A stretch of DNA of 44,965 bases, from the NCBI GenBank assembly GCA_012719535.1, contig JAAYAC010000059.1, positions 1 through 44,965 on the forward strand, in the 5' to 3' direction. The first letter of the stretch is position 1. Each line of letters opens with the position of its first letter. This DNA is from Syntrophomonadaceae bacterium. GTDB taxonomy: Bacteria > Bacillota > Syntrophomonadia > Syntrophomonadales > Syntrophothermaceae. The translations under genes and the position numbers were made by a program. The notes beneath the pieces are model-generated. The model was not told the DNA's origin and made no database searches. It saw only the letters and a program-made list of their open reading frames with translations. Positions 15,524 to 24,255 of this stretch are shown piece by piece.

Positions 15524-16129
15524 GTGGTGAGAAGACCCTGGCTGATCACACTACTGCTAGGGGTTGGTTGCCTGGTTGCCGGTTGCGGAGCCGGACTGGC
15601 TACCCGTGAGGACAAGTACCTTGGTTCGTACCTGCAAAACCAGGTCGGATACAGGTATCATTTCCGGGGGACGGGGAGCCGGTTTGCCAGCATGGACTGG
15701 GAGGTATTGTTCAAGAAAGGAAACAAAGTACAGATTGTCGAAACCGGCCGGGGAGTTCGCGCCGCTATGGTTTTTCGGACAGGGCGTGATGCCATCGAGC
15801 TGGTTTACTTCGGAGAAAAGTCTCCTTACGGGAACCATCTCAGGAATCGCGGAAACCTTCACCAGGTCTGGCTGCACACTCCCCTGGAAGTCGGTACGCG
15901 CTGGGAGGACCGCCAGGCAGTTTACGAGATCATAGCTGTTGATGAGAAGCTTGCTCTTCCCGTCGGACAACGGCGGGCACTGAAGGTCAAGAAAACCTAC
16001 AAGGAGCTGGATGCTACCGAGTATATGTATTTTGTGAGGGGCCTGGGGTTTGTTAAATCGGAGTATGTGAGCGGAGAGGTTAGGGTTACCACGGAGCTGG
16101 AGACTATCAGACTTCCCGGTAAAACCTGA
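15524..16129 (+). CDS. Putative lipoprotein
   Basis: The 201-aa protein has a lipoprotein signal, LLLGVGCLVAGCGAG, with lipobox LVAGC (cysteine about 21). The mature part is beta-rich with YRYHFRGTGSRFASMDWEV and a C-terminal GLGFVKSEYVSGEVRVTTEL, a pattern seen in clostridial lipoproteins of unknown role. GTG at 15524 follows TGGAGGAG; a second GTG is the next codon. A combined terminator and promoter follows immediately. No specific function can be assigned. Confidence 0.75.
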   Translation: MVRRPWLITLLLGVGCLVAGCGAGLATREDKYLGSYLQNQVGYRYHFRGTGSRFASMDWEVLFKKGNKVQIVETGRGVRAAMVFRTGRDAIELVYFGEKSPYGNHLRNRGNLHQVWLHTPLEVGTRWEDRQAVYEIIAVDEKLALPVGQRRALKVKKTYKELDATEYMYFVRGLGFVKSEYVSGEVRVTTELETIRLPGKT

Positions 16130-16164
16130 ATAACAGGATTGGCGGTCACTTGCCGGACAGGTTT

Positions 16165-16193
16165 TTGGCAGCAACACCCGTGTATGGTAAAAT
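16165..16193 (+). promoter_or_regulatory. Promoter of the FAH-family gene
   Basis: TTGGCA and TAAAAT are separated by 17 nt. It overlaps the 5' arm and loop of the terminator hairpin that serves the gene upstream. Transcripts starting here (about 16200) lack the 5' arm and so escape that terminator. Confidence 0.6.
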
Positions 16194-16220
16194 AACCTAC
16201 ACGGGTTTTCGGGTTTTTTT
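16176..16220 (+). terminator. Terminator of the lipoprotein gene
   Basis: A 9-bp ACCCGTGTA/TACACGGGT stem with a 13-nt loop is followed by TTTCGGG and seven T. Confidence 0.65.
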
Positions 16221-16239
16221 GGTACGAGGGGGAAAGTCT

Positions 16240-17004
16240 GTGCGTTATGTAAGGTTCGCGGTTGGCGGCCGGGTTGGTTACGGAGTGCTGGAGAAGGACC
16301 GGGTTCTCGAGCTCGATGGCCCGGGCTACCTGCAAGGCAAGTTTACCGGTACCTGGTTCGACATCGGTGACGTTACGCTGCTGGCTCCGGTGGAACCGTC
16401 GAAGATAGTTTGTGTAGGGCTGAATTACCGAGACCATGCTGAGGAATTGAGAATGCCGGTGCCGGAAGAACCCACAATATTTCTCAAACCGCCCTCGACG
16501 GTAATCGGGCACCGGGCCGCTATAGTCTACCCGCGCCTGAGCTGGCGGGTTGATTATGAAGCCGAACTGGCGGTGGTTATTGGGGACATGACCAGGAATG
16601 TTCCGGCAAACGAGGCCCGGCGTAAAGTATTTGGGTATACCTGCGGCAATGATGTTACGGCTCGCGACCTGCAGCAAAAGGATGGTCAGTGGACGCGGGC
16701 GAAGTCGTTTGATACCTTCTGCCCGCTGGGTCCCTGGATAGAAACGGAGGTGGAGGCACAAAAGCTGGGGATATATGCATACATTAACGGTGAAACCAGG
16801 CAGGCCTCCAACACCAGCCAAATGCTCTGGAGCCCGGAACAGCTAGTCAGTTTTATATCCCGGATTATGACCCTGTACCCGGGGGATGTTATTCTTACCG
16901 GTACGCCCAGCGGAGTGGGGGAGCTCAGGGTGGGAGATGAGGTAGCCATCGAGATCGAAGCCATCGGACAACTGGTTAACCGGGTGGTTGGAGAGCAAGG
17001 TTAA
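16240..17004 (+). CDS. Fumarylacetoacetate hydrolase family protein
   Basis: The product of about 254 aa is a FAH-family enzyme. The core has VCVGLNYRDHAEE, EPTIFLKPPSTVIG, the metal-binding EAELAVVIG, and GYTCGNDVTARDLQ, ending in ILTGTPSGVGELRVGDEVAIE. Such enzymes are 2-hydroxyhepta-2,4-diene-1,7-dioate isomerases, acylpyruvate hydrolases or oxaloacetate decarboxylases; the sequence alone does not choose. The GTG at 16240 has GAGGGGGAAAG upstream and gives the normal family length; an in-frame start at 16150 would translate through the terminator and is rejected. Confidence 0.9.
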   Translation: MRYVRFAVGGRVGYGVLEKDRVLELDGPGYLQGKFTGTWFDIGDVTLLAPVEPSKIVCVGLNYRDHAEELRMPVPEEPTIFLKPPSTVIGHRAAIVYPRLSWRVDYEAELAVVIGDMTRNVPANEARRKVFGYTCGNDVTARDLQQKDGQWTRAKSFDTFCPLGPWIETEVEAQKLGIYAYINGETRQASNTSQMLWSPEQLVSFISRIMTLYPGDVILTGTPSGVGELRVGDEVAIEIEAIGQLVNRVVGEQG

Positions 17005-17020
17005 TTTTTCGTTAAGTAAG

Positions 17021-17048
17021 TTGACATGCTCCGGTCATGTGATAAAAT
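17021..17048 (+). promoter_or_regulatory. Promoter of speD
   Basis: A perfect TTGACA and TAAAAT are separated by 16 nt, about 100 nt before the start. The leader holds a GTTGAG/CTCAAC hairpin near 17090-17112. Confidence 0.7.
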
Positions 17049-17147
17049 TAATTCTGTTGAATTCCAACTAGGGAGGTAGATATCCGGGGTTGAGAGGGTT
17101 TACCGCTCAACTTCGCACTAAACACAATTGAAGGGAGGCTGAAATGG

Positions 17148-17525
17148 GTGCAGTCTTTAGGGCGTCACATCCTGGCCGAAATATCTGGATGCAGTTTTGA
17201 AATTCTCAACGATATGGCAATGGTCGAAGAAATCATGATAAACGCGGCTTTAGAGGCTGGTGCCGAGATCAGGGAGTTTGTGTTTCACAAGTTCAGCCCG
17301 CAGGGGGTTAGCGGGGGGGTAGTGATTTCAGAATCTCACCTGGCTATCCATACTTGGCCCGAACTGGGCTATGCTGCGGTGGACGTTTTCACGTGTGGGG
17401 AAAAGGTTAATCCCTGGGATGCGTGTGATTATCTGGCCGAAAGATTCCAGGCCACTCATGTAGATGCCAGGGAGATTAAAAGGGGCATCCTGGAGAGCAC
17501 GCATAAACAGGTGATAAATCTTTAG
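17148..17525 (+). CDS. speD: S-adenosylmethionine decarboxylase proenzyme
   Basis: SpeD decarboxylates S-adenosylmethionine to supply aminopropyl groups for spermidine. The 125-aa length fits the small prokaryotic class 1B enzyme. The self-cleavage site lies in VVISESHLAIHTWPE, where the serine after the glutamate becomes the pyruvoyl group, and the YAAVDVFTCGE segment holds the catalytic cysteine. GTG at 17148 has AAGGGAGG 9 nt upstream; the earlier ATG at 17144 is in another frame. speE is not downstream: after an AGGAGGG-like sequence there is only a terminator, so the spermidine synthase gene must be elsewhere. Confidence 0.95.
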   Translation: MQSLGRHILAEISGCSFEILNDMAMVEEIMINAALEAGAEIREFVFHKFSPQGVSGGVVISESHLAIHTWPELGYAAVDVFTCGEKVNPWDACDYLAERFQATHVDAREIKRGILESTHKQVINL

Positions 17526-17584
17526 GAGGGATACTATTTTAGTAGACCGAAGAAGCTTACCGTCGACTCCTGGTGAAGATTAGC

Positions 17585-17628
17585 AGGCCTTACTCAACTT
17601 CCGGAAAGTGAGTAAGGCCTTAGTTTTT
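17585..17628 (+). terminator. Terminator after speD
   Basis: A long stem, AGGCCTTACTCA paired with TGAGTAAGGCCT plus three more pairs, has a CCGGA loop and is followed by TAGTTTTT. Confidence 0.85.
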
Positions 17629-17653
17629 GGGCATTAAATTGAGCACAAAATTG

Positions 17654-17682
17654 TTGACAAAGCATTTTCGGATGTATAAATA
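17654..17682 (+). promoter_or_regulatory. Promoter of the fatty-acid operon
   Basis: A perfect TTGACA is followed after 17 nt by TAAATA (or after 15 nt by TATAAA with an upstream TG). An imperfect dyad ATTAGTAAG-TT-CCTTGTAAT follows at about 17684-17703, where an operator for a FapR- or FabT-like repressor could lie. Confidence 0.6.
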
Positions 17683-17798
17683 TATTAGTAAGTTCCTTGT
17701 AATCCTTAAATTACCATAATTTATATCAACCTGCATAAAAATAGCAGGGGCTGTGGAAGTTATAAGGGGTAAGCCAAGAGTATACGGAGGCAGGGCTA

Positions 17799-18782
17799 AT
17801 GAAAGTGCAAGTGCTGGGAACAGGATACGCGGTACCGGAGCGGGTATTGTCCAATGCCGAGCTCGAGTCTATGGTTGATACCAGTGATGAGTGGATTGTC
17901 AGCAGAACAGGAATTCGAGAAAGAAGGATTGCGGGTAAGGGTGTGGTCACTTCTGATCTGGCCTTGCGGGCGGCGGAGGAGGCTTTAGCCAGGTCGGGTA
18001 TCAGCGGTGCCGACCTTGACCTCATTATCGTGGCAACCGTAACCCCGGACATGATGTTTCCGTCCACAGCGTGCATATTGCAGGGAAAGTTGGGGGCGAC
18101 CAATGCTGCCGCTTTCGACCTTTCCGCGGGTTGTACCGGTTTTCTCTACGCGATGGTGGTGGCCGAGCGCTTCCTGCTGGCAGGTGGGGTAAATCACGCG
18201 CTGGTGATAGGTGCGGAAATCCTATCGAATATAACAGATTTCACCGACCGCAATACCTGTATCCTGTTTGGTGATGGGGCAGGCGCCATGGTGTTGGGGA
18301 GAGGACCAGGACCAAACGGCATTTTGTCTACGTACCTGGGGGCTGACGGCAACGGAGGAGGTTTGCTGCATATGCCGGCTGGAGGGTCATGGATGCCAGC
18401 TTCGGTTGAAACCGTTGCCAACCGGCTGCATTATATTCGCATGCAGGGTAACGAGGTCTTCAAGTTTGCGGTGAAGGTTATACCCGACTGCGTTTCCCGG
18501 GTGCTGAGCCAGGCTGGTATCGGTATTGAAGAAGTCGATCACTTGGTTTTGCACCAGGCTAACCTGCGCATCATGCAGACGGCGGCCAAGCGCTTGAATG
18601 TGCCCTGGGATAAGGTGCTGGTGAACATAGAACGTTACGGGAACATATCGGCCGCTTCCATACCCGTAGCTGTTGCGGAAGCGGTTGATGAGGACAAGAT
18701 TAAATCGGGGGAACTGGTTCTCATGGTAGGATTCGGAGCTGGTCTTACCATGGGGGCGGCCCTGGTGCGTTGGGGCAGGTGA
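17799..18782 (+). CDS. fabH: Beta-ketoacyl-ACP synthase III
   Basis: FabH condenses acetyl-CoA (or branched acyl-CoA) with malonyl-ACP to begin fatty-acid synthesis. The 327-aa protein shows the catalytic cysteine in DLSAGCTGFLYA (about 112), the histidine in LVLHQANLRIM and the asparagine in NIERYGNISAASIP, in family order. ATG follows ACGGAGG. It heads a nine-gene operon fabH-fabK-fabD-fabG-acpP-fabF-fabZ-accD-accA that covers initiation, elongation and malonyl-CoA supply. fapR and plsX, often found first in Bacillus, are not here. Confidence 0.97.
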   Translation: MKVQVLGTGYAVPERVLSNAELESMVDTSDEWIVSRTGIRERRIAGKGVVTSDLALRAAEEALARSGISGADLDLIIVATVTPDMMFPSTACILQGKLGATNAAAFDLSAGCTGFLYAMVVAERFLLAGGVNHALVIGAEILSNITDFTDRNTCILFGDGAGAMVLGRGPGPNGILSTYLGADGNGGGLLHMPAGGSWMPASVETVANRLHYIRMQGNEVFKFAVKVIPDCVSRVLSQAGIGIEEVDHLVLHQANLRIMQTAAKRLNVPWDKVLVNIERYGNISAASIPVAVAEAVDEDKIKSGELVLMVGFGAGLTMGAALVRWGR

Positions 18783-18790
18783 GCGAAAAA

Positions 18791-19744
18791 ATGATTGCGA
18801 CCAGAGTTACACGGATGTTAGGCATCAAGTATCCCCTCTTCCAGGGAGCTATGGCCTGGATAGCTACGGGCAAGCTGGCCGGAGCAGTTTCCGAGGCAGG
18901 TGGTCTGGGTATAATCGGGGCCGGTACGGCCGATGCCCGGTGGCTGAAGCAGGAGATCGACGCAGCCCGGAAGATAACCAGCAAGCCGTTTGGCGTTAAC
19001 CTGGTGTTGGTGTCTCCTCACGTCGAGGATAATGTAGAGCTGCTCATTCGGGAAAACGTCCCGGTGGTCACCACCGGAGCGGGAAATCCGGGGAAATATC
19101 TTCCCCGGTTTAAAGAAAGAGGGATCAAGGTCATTCCGGTGGTGGCCTCGGTGGCCCTGGCCAGGCGGCTGGCCCGCCAGGGTGCGGATGCCGTTATCGC
19201 CGAAGGAATGGAATCAGGAGGGCATGTCGGGGAAATGACGACCATGTGCCTGGTTCCAATGGTGGTTGACGCAGTGGATATCCCGGTGATTGCTGCAGGA
19301 GGTATAGCCGATGGCCGGGGGGTAGCTGCTGCTCTGGCCCTGGGAGCGGAAGGTGTGCAGATGGGTACCCGGTTCATCTGTGCCGAAGAGTGCCCGGCCC
19401 ACCAGAGGTACAAGGAAAAAGTCTTGAAGGCGGGAGATCGCGATACCGTGGTGTGTGGTGCTTCAACTGGCCACCCGGTACGGGCCATCCGCAACAAATT
19501 CGTGCGTTATTACCTGAACCGCGAAAAGGAAGGCGCCAGCCCGGAAGAATTAGAGAGATTGGGGTCCGGGAAGTACCCTGCAGCGGCCCTGGGAGGTGAC
19601 ATAGAAAACGGGTCCATCCTGGCCGGTCAGGTAGTGGGACTAGTCAATAAGATACAACCTGCTGCGGAGATAGTGACCAGCGTGATGGAAGAGGCAGAAA
19701 GAGTACTGCGGCAAAGATTGGGGGTGGAGCTGTGGTCCGACTAG
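18791..19744 (+). CDS. fabK: Enoyl-ACP reductase II (FMN-dependent)
   Basis: FabK reduces trans-2-enoyl-ACP with NAD(P)H through FMN and replaces FabI. The 317-aa protein begins MIATRVTRMLGIKYPLFQGAMAW, and has EGMESGGHVGEMTT with the catalytic histidine, VIAAGGIADGRG and GAEGVQMGTRF for FMN binding. The ATG at 18791 with AGGTGAG 8 nt upstream gives the usual N-terminus; TTG 18770 and GTG 18779 are in frame but would add residues that overlap fabH. The operon position and length distinguish it from the nitronate monooxygenase-like paralogue at 12154. FabK implies natural insensitivity of this step to FabI-directed inhibitors. Confidence 0.95.
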   Translation: MIATRVTRMLGIKYPLFQGAMAWIATGKLAGAVSEAGGLGIIGAGTADARWLKQEIDAARKITSKPFGVNLVLVSPHVEDNVELLIRENVPVVTTGAGNPGKYLPRFKERGIKVIPVVASVALARRLARQGADAVIAEGMESGGHVGEMTTMCLVPMVVDAVDIPVIAAGGIADGRGVAAALALGAEGVQMGTRFICAEECPAHQRYKEKVLKAGDRDTVVCGASTGHPVRAIRNKFVRYYLNREKEGASPEELERLGSGKYPAAALGGDIENGSILAGQVVGLVNKIQPAAEIVTSVMEEAERVLRQRLGVELWSD

Positions 19745-20667
19745 CGTTCGTTTTTCCCGGCCAGGGGGCGCAGTACGTAGGCATGGGCAAAGAATTGTGC
19801 GAACAGTTTACCACTGCCCGGGAAGTATTCGAAAGGGCGGACGAGGCACTCGGCTTCAAGTTGAGCCGGGTGTGTTTTACCGGGCCGGCGGAAGAACTGG
19901 ACAGAACGGAGGTGACCCAGCCGGCCATCCTGGTTGCCAGCCTGGCGGCTTACGCCGTTCTACAGGCTGAGGGAGTTACTCCCTGCCTGGCAGCAGGTTT
20001 AAGTCTGGGCGAGTACAGTGCCCTGACAGCCGCCGGGGTTCTCGAGCTGGAAACAGCGGTCAGGCTGGTGGCCAAGCGCGGCCGGATTATGCAGGAGGCG
20101 GTTCCGGAAGGGGCGGGAATGATGGCGGCGATAATGGGGCTGGAGCATGCTATAGTGGAAGAGGCTTGTAGCAGGGCGTCCGAGTCTGGTATTGTAGATA
20201 TTGCCAACTACAATTGCCCTGGCCAACTGGTGATCTCCGGGGAAAGGCAAGCAGTTCTCCAAGCGGCTGAATTCATGAAGGAAGCCGGGGGCAAGGTTAT
20301 ACCCCTTTCGGTTAGTGTACCCTCCCACTCCCGGTTGATGAAAGAGGCGGCGCAATTGCTGGCCGCAGAACTGGATGGCATCAATTGGGGCCAGCCGGGT
20401 TTCCCCGTGGTTAGCAATGTCAGCGCGCAGGAGATACTACCGGGGGAGTTCACCACCTTACTGGTCAAACAGTTATTCAGCCCGGTCAGGTGGGAGCAAT
20501 CGGTGGAATACATGGCCGGCCAGGTGGATTATTTTGTAGAGGTGGGGCCGGGGAAGGTCTTGTCCGGTTTTATCAAGAAGAAAGCCCGACGCCAGTTGTT
20601 GGGGAATGTTGAGGATGTCGCTTCCCTGACCCGTACGCTCGACCGGGTGAAGGAGGTTTTGTCGTAA
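19732..20667 (+). CDS. fabD: Malonyl-CoA:ACP transacylase
   Basis: FabD moves malonyl from CoA to ACP. The 311-aa protein starts VRLAFVFPGQGAQYVGMGKEL, carries the nucleophile in AGLSLGEYSAL (the clostridial GLSLG variant of GHSLG), the QPAILVASLAAY motif and the active histidine in VPSHSRLM. It overlaps fabK by 13 nt and begins with GTG behind GGGGTGGAG. The C-terminal EVGPGKVLSGFIKK completes the domain. Confidence 0.96.
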   Translation: MVRLAFVFPGQGAQYVGMGKELCEQFTTAREVFERADEALGFKLSRVCFTGPAEELDRTEVTQPAILVASLAAYAVLQAEGVTPCLAAGLSLGEYSALTAAGVLELETAVRLVAKRGRIMQEAVPEGAGMMAAIMGLEHAIVEEACSRASESGIVDIANYNCPGQLVISGERQAVLQAAEFMKEAGGKVIPLSVSVPSHSRLMKEAAQLLAAELDGINWGQPGFPVVSNVSAQEILPGEFTTLLVKQLFSPVRWEQSVEYMAGQVDYFVEVGPGKVLSGFIKKKARRQLLGNVEDVASLTRTLDRVKEVLS

Positions 20668-21398
20668 TGGATAGGGTTGCGCTTGTGACGGGCAGTGCCA
20701 GGGGGATTGGACGTGCCATTGCTCTGCGGCTGGCCCGGGATGGTTTTAAAGTGGTGGTAAATGATATTGACGTCACCGGAGAGGCTGAAGCGGTAGTGAA
20801 GGAGATTCAGGCAGCGAGTGGCGAAGCCCTGGCATTGGCAGCCGATGTGTCCCGGCCTGATCAGGTAAAAGCCCTGGTGGACAGAACCGTGGCCAGTGTC
20901 GGCAGGCTGGATGTGCTGGTTAATAATGCCTGTATCGCCCGGGATAACTTGCTGCTTCGTATTTCGGACGATGAATGGTCGCAAACGCTGGCCATCAATT
21001 TAACCGGAACTTTTCTCTGTACCCGCGCGGCAATTCGGGTTATGATGAAGCAAAGGTACGGGCGCATCATCAATATGTCTTCGGTAGTGGGCCTTTACGG
21101 CAACGCGGGTCAGGCTCATTACGCTGCTTCCAAGGCGGGTATTATCGGTTTTACCCGGTCGGTGGCCAAGGAGTACGGTGGCAGGGGTATTACCGTCAAT
21201 GCGGTTGCACCAGGATACATAGAGACGCCTATGACGGCAGGTTTTACCACTGATGCGCGCCAGGCCTTGCTTACCCAGATTCCTTTGGGCAGGGCGGGCT
21301 TGCCGGAGGAAGTTGCCGGGGTGGTGGCTTTTCTGGCTTCTCCGGACGCTTCCTATGTAAATGGTCAGGTTATCTCCGTTGACGGAGGTATGAACTAA
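20667..21398 (+). CDS. fabG: 3-oxoacyl-ACP reductase
   Basis: FabG is the NADPH-dependent ketoacyl-ACP reductase. The 243-aa short-chain dehydrogenase has TGSARGIGRAIALRLA for cofactor, the catalytic serine in MSSVVGLYGN, YAASKAG with the Tyr-x3-Lys pair, and VAPGYIETPMT. One oddity: the normally invariant NNAG motif reads NNAC (LVNNACIARDN), a glycine-to-cysteine change at about residue 90. The ATG overlaps the fabD stop by one base. ETPM and the YVNGQVISVDGGMN C-terminus are as expected, so the enzyme is probably functional. Confidence 0.96.
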   Translation: MDRVALVTGSARGIGRAIALRLARDGFKVVVNDIDVTGEAEAVVKEIQAASGEALALAADVSRPDQVKALVDRTVASVGRLDVLVNNACIARDNLLLRISDDEWSQTLAINLTGTFLCTRAAIRVMMKQRYGRIINMSSVVGLYGNAGQAHYAASKAGIIGFTRSVAKEYGGRGITVNAVAPGYIETPMTAGFTTDARQALLTQIPLGRAGLPEEVAGVVAFLASPDASYVNGQVISVDGGMN

Positions 21399-21423
21399 AA
21401 CAAGTTAAGGAGGCAGATTGTCG

Positions 21424-21663
21424 ATGTCGGTTTTTGAGGCCCTTAAGGAGATCATTGTCGAGGTGTTGGACATTCCCGCCGATGAAATTACGCTGGAGTC
21501 GAGTTTCGCCGATGACCTGGAAGCAGACTCCCTGGACGTAGTGGAGATGTTAATGCTTCTGGAAGAGAAGTATGACATTGAAATTCCGGAAGAAGTGGCG
21601 GAAAACATGAAAAGAGTTAAAGATGTAGTCGAATACCTGGAAAAGCGCCTGCAAGAGAGTTAA
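21424..21663 (+). CDS. acpP: Acyl carrier protein
   Basis: The 79-aa acidic four-helix protein carries the phosphopantetheine serine in [12 protein letters not shown]. The ATG at 21424 has AAGGAGG 10 nt upstream; an in-frame TTG at 21418 is only 4 nt from the site. It sits between fabG and fabF, the classical acpP position. Confidence 0.97.
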   Translation: MSVFEALKEIIVEVLDIPADEITLESSFADDLEADSLDVVEMLMLLEEKYDIEIPEEVAENMKRVKDVVEYLEKRLQES

Positions 21664-21676
21664 AGGTGGGTTGGGA

Positions 21677-22918
21677 ATGCGACAGAGAAGAGTGGCTGTC
21701 ACCGGAATGGGAGTTATTAGCCCGGTGGGCAATGATATCGCCACCTTCTGGAACAGTCTGGTAGAAGGTAAGAGCGGGATAGGCTACATTGACCGGTTTG
21801 ACGTCTCGGCTTATCCTACCAAAATTGCAGCCCAGGTCAAGGGGTTTAACCCCGGAGATTATATAAGCCGCAAAGAAGCCCGCCGCATGGATAAATTCGT
21901 CCAGTTTGCCTGTGCGGCCACACGTATGGCCCTGGAAGACGCGGGGCTGACCATCAACGCGGAGAATGCGGACAGGGTGGGCGTGTGGATTGGCTCAGGC
22001 ATCGGCGGTTTGGAGACCTTCGAGATGCAGCACCAGAACCTGTTGGGCAAAGGAGTGGGGAGTATCAGCCCGTTCTTCATTCCCATGTTGATCGCCAATA
22101 TGGCAGCCGGGCAGGTATCAATTCTGTTCGGAGCCAAGGGGCCCAACGGGTGTACGGTGACCGCCTGCGCCACTGCGACCAATTCCATCGGTGACGCTTT
22201 CCGCTTCATTCAAAGGGGGGAGGCGGATGTCATGATAACCGGAGGAACCGAGGCTTCCATCACCCCGCTGGGGATGGCCGGTTTCTGCGCCATGAAGGCC
22301 ATGTCCACCCGTAATGATGAACCCGAGAAAGCCAGTCGGCCCTTTGACGCTGGACGGGACGGCTTTGTGATGGGGGAGGGGGCCGGTATCGTCATCCTGG
22401 AGGAAATGGAACGGGCGCTGCAGCGCGGTGCCAGGATTTACGCCGAAGTGATAGGGTATGGTACCACCGCTGATGCATATCACGTGGTTCAACCGGAGCC
22501 CGAGGGCGACGGAGCCGCACGAGCTTTTGCCATGGCCCTCCGGGATGCGGGGATTGCGCCAGGAGAAGTTGATTATATAAACGCTCACGGAACCGGCACC
22601 GAGTTCAATGATGCCATGGAAACCAGGGCTATAAAGAAGATATTGGGTAAGCACGCGTACGAGGTAGCCATAAGTTCTACCAAAAGCATGACCGGTCACA
22701 TGCTGGGCGCCGCCGGGGCGGTGGAGTTTATTGTGGCTGTTCTTGCCTGTAAGCATGACCTGATTCCTCCAACCATAAACTATACTACTCCCGACCCTGA
22801 TTGTGATTTGGACTACGTTCCGAACACGGCTCGCCGCAGGAACGTGCGGGTGGCCATATCGGATTCATTAGGCTTCGGGGGACACAACGCAGTGCTGGTG
22901 GTCCGCAAGTTTGCCTGA
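21677..22918 (+). CDS. fabF: Beta-ketoacyl-ACP synthase II
   Basis: FabF catalyses chain-elongating condensation. The 413-aa protein starts [17 protein letters not shown] and shows the catalytic Cys-His-His triad in [26 protein letters not shown] and [21 protein letters not shown] lies before the ATG at 21677. It follows acpP by 13 nt. Confidence 0.97.
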   Translation: MRQRRVAVTGMGVISPVGNDIATFWNSLVEGKSGIGYIDRFDVSAYPTKIAAQVKGFNPGDYISRKEARRMDKFVQFACAATRMALEDAGLTINAENADRVGVWIGSGIGGLETFEMQHQNLLGKGVGSISPFFIPMLIANMAAGQVSILFGAKGPNGCTVTACATATNSIGDAFRFIQRGEADVMITGGTEASITPLGMAGFCAMKAMSTRNDEPEKASRPFDAGRDGFVMGEGAGIVILEEMERALQRGARIYAEVIGYGTTADAYHVVQPEPEGDGAARAFAMALRDAGIAPGEVDYINAHGTGTEFNDAMETRAIKKILGKHAYEVAISSTKSMTGHMLGAAGAVEFIVAVLACKHDLIPPTINYTTPDPDCDLDYVPNTARRRNVRVAISDSLGFGGHNAVLVVRKFA

Positions 22919-22942
22919 ACGGCATTGATTGGGATGATTTGA

Positions 22943-23377
22943 ATGCTGCACACAAAAGATATACAGGCAATAATCCCCCACCGGTATCCCTTCCTGCTCG
23001 TGGATCGCATCATCGAACTGGAACCCGGCAAGAGGGCGGTGGGAATTAAGAATGTCTCGGGAAACGAACCCTTTTTCCAGGGGCACTTCCCGGGGAATCC
23101 TATCATGCCTGGCGTGCTGGTGCTGGAGGCGCTGGCGCAGGTCGGAGCTTGTGCCATACTGAGCCAGGACAGTTACAAAAGCCGCCTGGCGTATTTTGCC
23201 GGTATTGACCGGGTGCGGTTCAAGAGGATGGTTTTTCCTGGCGACCAGCTGGTGCTGGAAGTGGAAATGCTCAAGCTAAAGGGCTTGATCGGCAAGGCGA
23301 AGGGCAAGGCCACTGTAGAAGGTGACCTGGTGGCAGCCGGAGAGTTCATGTTTGCGCTGGAGAGCAAAAGAGGATAG
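22943..23377 (+). CDS. fabZ: 3-hydroxyacyl-ACP dehydratase
   Basis: FabZ removes water from 3-hydroxyacyl-ACP. The 144-aa hot-dog protein has [14 protein letters not shown] and the active-site [20 protein letters not shown] with catalytic histidine and glutamate. The ribosome binding site is weak (GGGATGAT), so translation may depend on coupling to fabF. No fabA or fabM appears beside it, so unsaturated fatty-acid formation is not explained by this operon. Confidence 0.96.
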   Translation: MLHTKDIQAIIPHRYPFLLVDRIIELEPGKRAVGIKNVSGNEPFFQGHFPGNPIMPGVLVLEALAQVGACAILSQDSYKSRLAYFAGIDRVRFKRMVFPGDQLVLEVEMLKLKGLIGKAKGKATVEGDLVAAGEFMFALESKRG

Positions 23378-23382
23378 AAAAC

Positions 23383-24255
23383 ATGTTGAAGGATATTTTT
23401 GAACGCCGGCCTAAAAAGAGATATGTAACCCTGCCGGTGCACAGCGAAGACCTTGCACCGGTGGAGGTGCCTTCGGTGAAGCGTTGCCCCCGGTGCGGCA
23501 AGCGTACCCGGGAGGAGGAGCTTGATATCAACCTAAAGGTATGCTCCGCATGTGATTACCATTTTCCGCTGGCAGCGGGGGAAAGGATATGGATGGTAAC
23601 CGACGAAGGCAGTTTTGTCGAGTTTGACGAGGGACTCACCTCGCTGAATCCGCTCGAGTTTCCCGGTTACCCCGAAAAGCTGGCCAGGGCGAGGGAAGCA
23701 AGCGGTCTGAACGAAGCGGTGGTCACCGGGAAGGGCACTATCTATGGTGAACCAACCGTATTGGGAGTCATGGACAGCAGGTTCATGATGGGAAGTATGG
23801 GGTCCGTGGTCGGGGAAAAAGTCACCCGGGCTTTTGAAAGAGCTGGTGAGGAGAAACTTCCGGTTATCATGTTTACCGCCTCGGGAGGTGCCAGGATGCA
23901 GGAGGGCATGATTTCTCTAATGCAGATGGCCAAGACCAGCGCGGCGGTAGGACGGTTTTCCCGGAAAGGCCTGCTCTATGTAGCCGTTCTGACCCATCCA
24001 ACCACTGGAGGTGTGACAGCGAGCTTTGCCACCCTGGCGGACATAGTGGTTACTGAACCCGGTACCATGGTTGGTTTTGCCGGTCCCCGGGTTATCGAAC
24101 AGACCATCGGGCAGAAAGTCCCGCCCGGGTTCCAACAAGCGGAGTTCCTGCTGCAACACGGCATGATCGACCGCATCGTTCACCGTAAAGAGATGAAGGA
24201 GTTTCTCGGCAAACTCCTGGTATTTCACAGGTCAGGAGGACAACGTGGTGTATAG
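23383..24255 (+). CDS. accD: Acetyl-CoA carboxylase carboxyltransferase subunit beta
   Basis: AccD forms the carboxyltransferase with AccA, making malonyl-CoA. The 290-aa protein has the N-terminal zinc ribbon CPRCGKRT...CSACDYHF and then the crotonase-like core with [20 protein letters not shown] and [11 protein letters not shown]. The gene overlaps accA by 11 nt. accB and accC are not in this window. Confidence 0.97.
   Translation: MLKDIFERRPKKRYVTLPVHSEDLAPVEVPSVKRCPRCGKRTREEELDINLKVCSACDYHFPLAAGERIWMVTDEGSFVEFDEGLTSLNPLEFPGYPEKLARAREASGLNEAVVTGKGTIYGEPTVLGVMDSRFMMGSMGSVVGEKVTRAFERAGEEKLPVIMFTASGGARMQEGMISLMQMAKTSAAVGRFSRKGLLYVAVLTHPTTGGVTASFATLADIVVTEPGTMVGFAGPRVIEQTIGQKVPPGFQQAEFLLQHGMIDRIVHRKEMKEFLGKLLVFHRSGGQRGV

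Noticed and set aside
16150-16239. Upstream start for the FAH-family gene at 16150
   Set aside because: It would translate through the terminator-promoter element and lacks a ribosome binding site.
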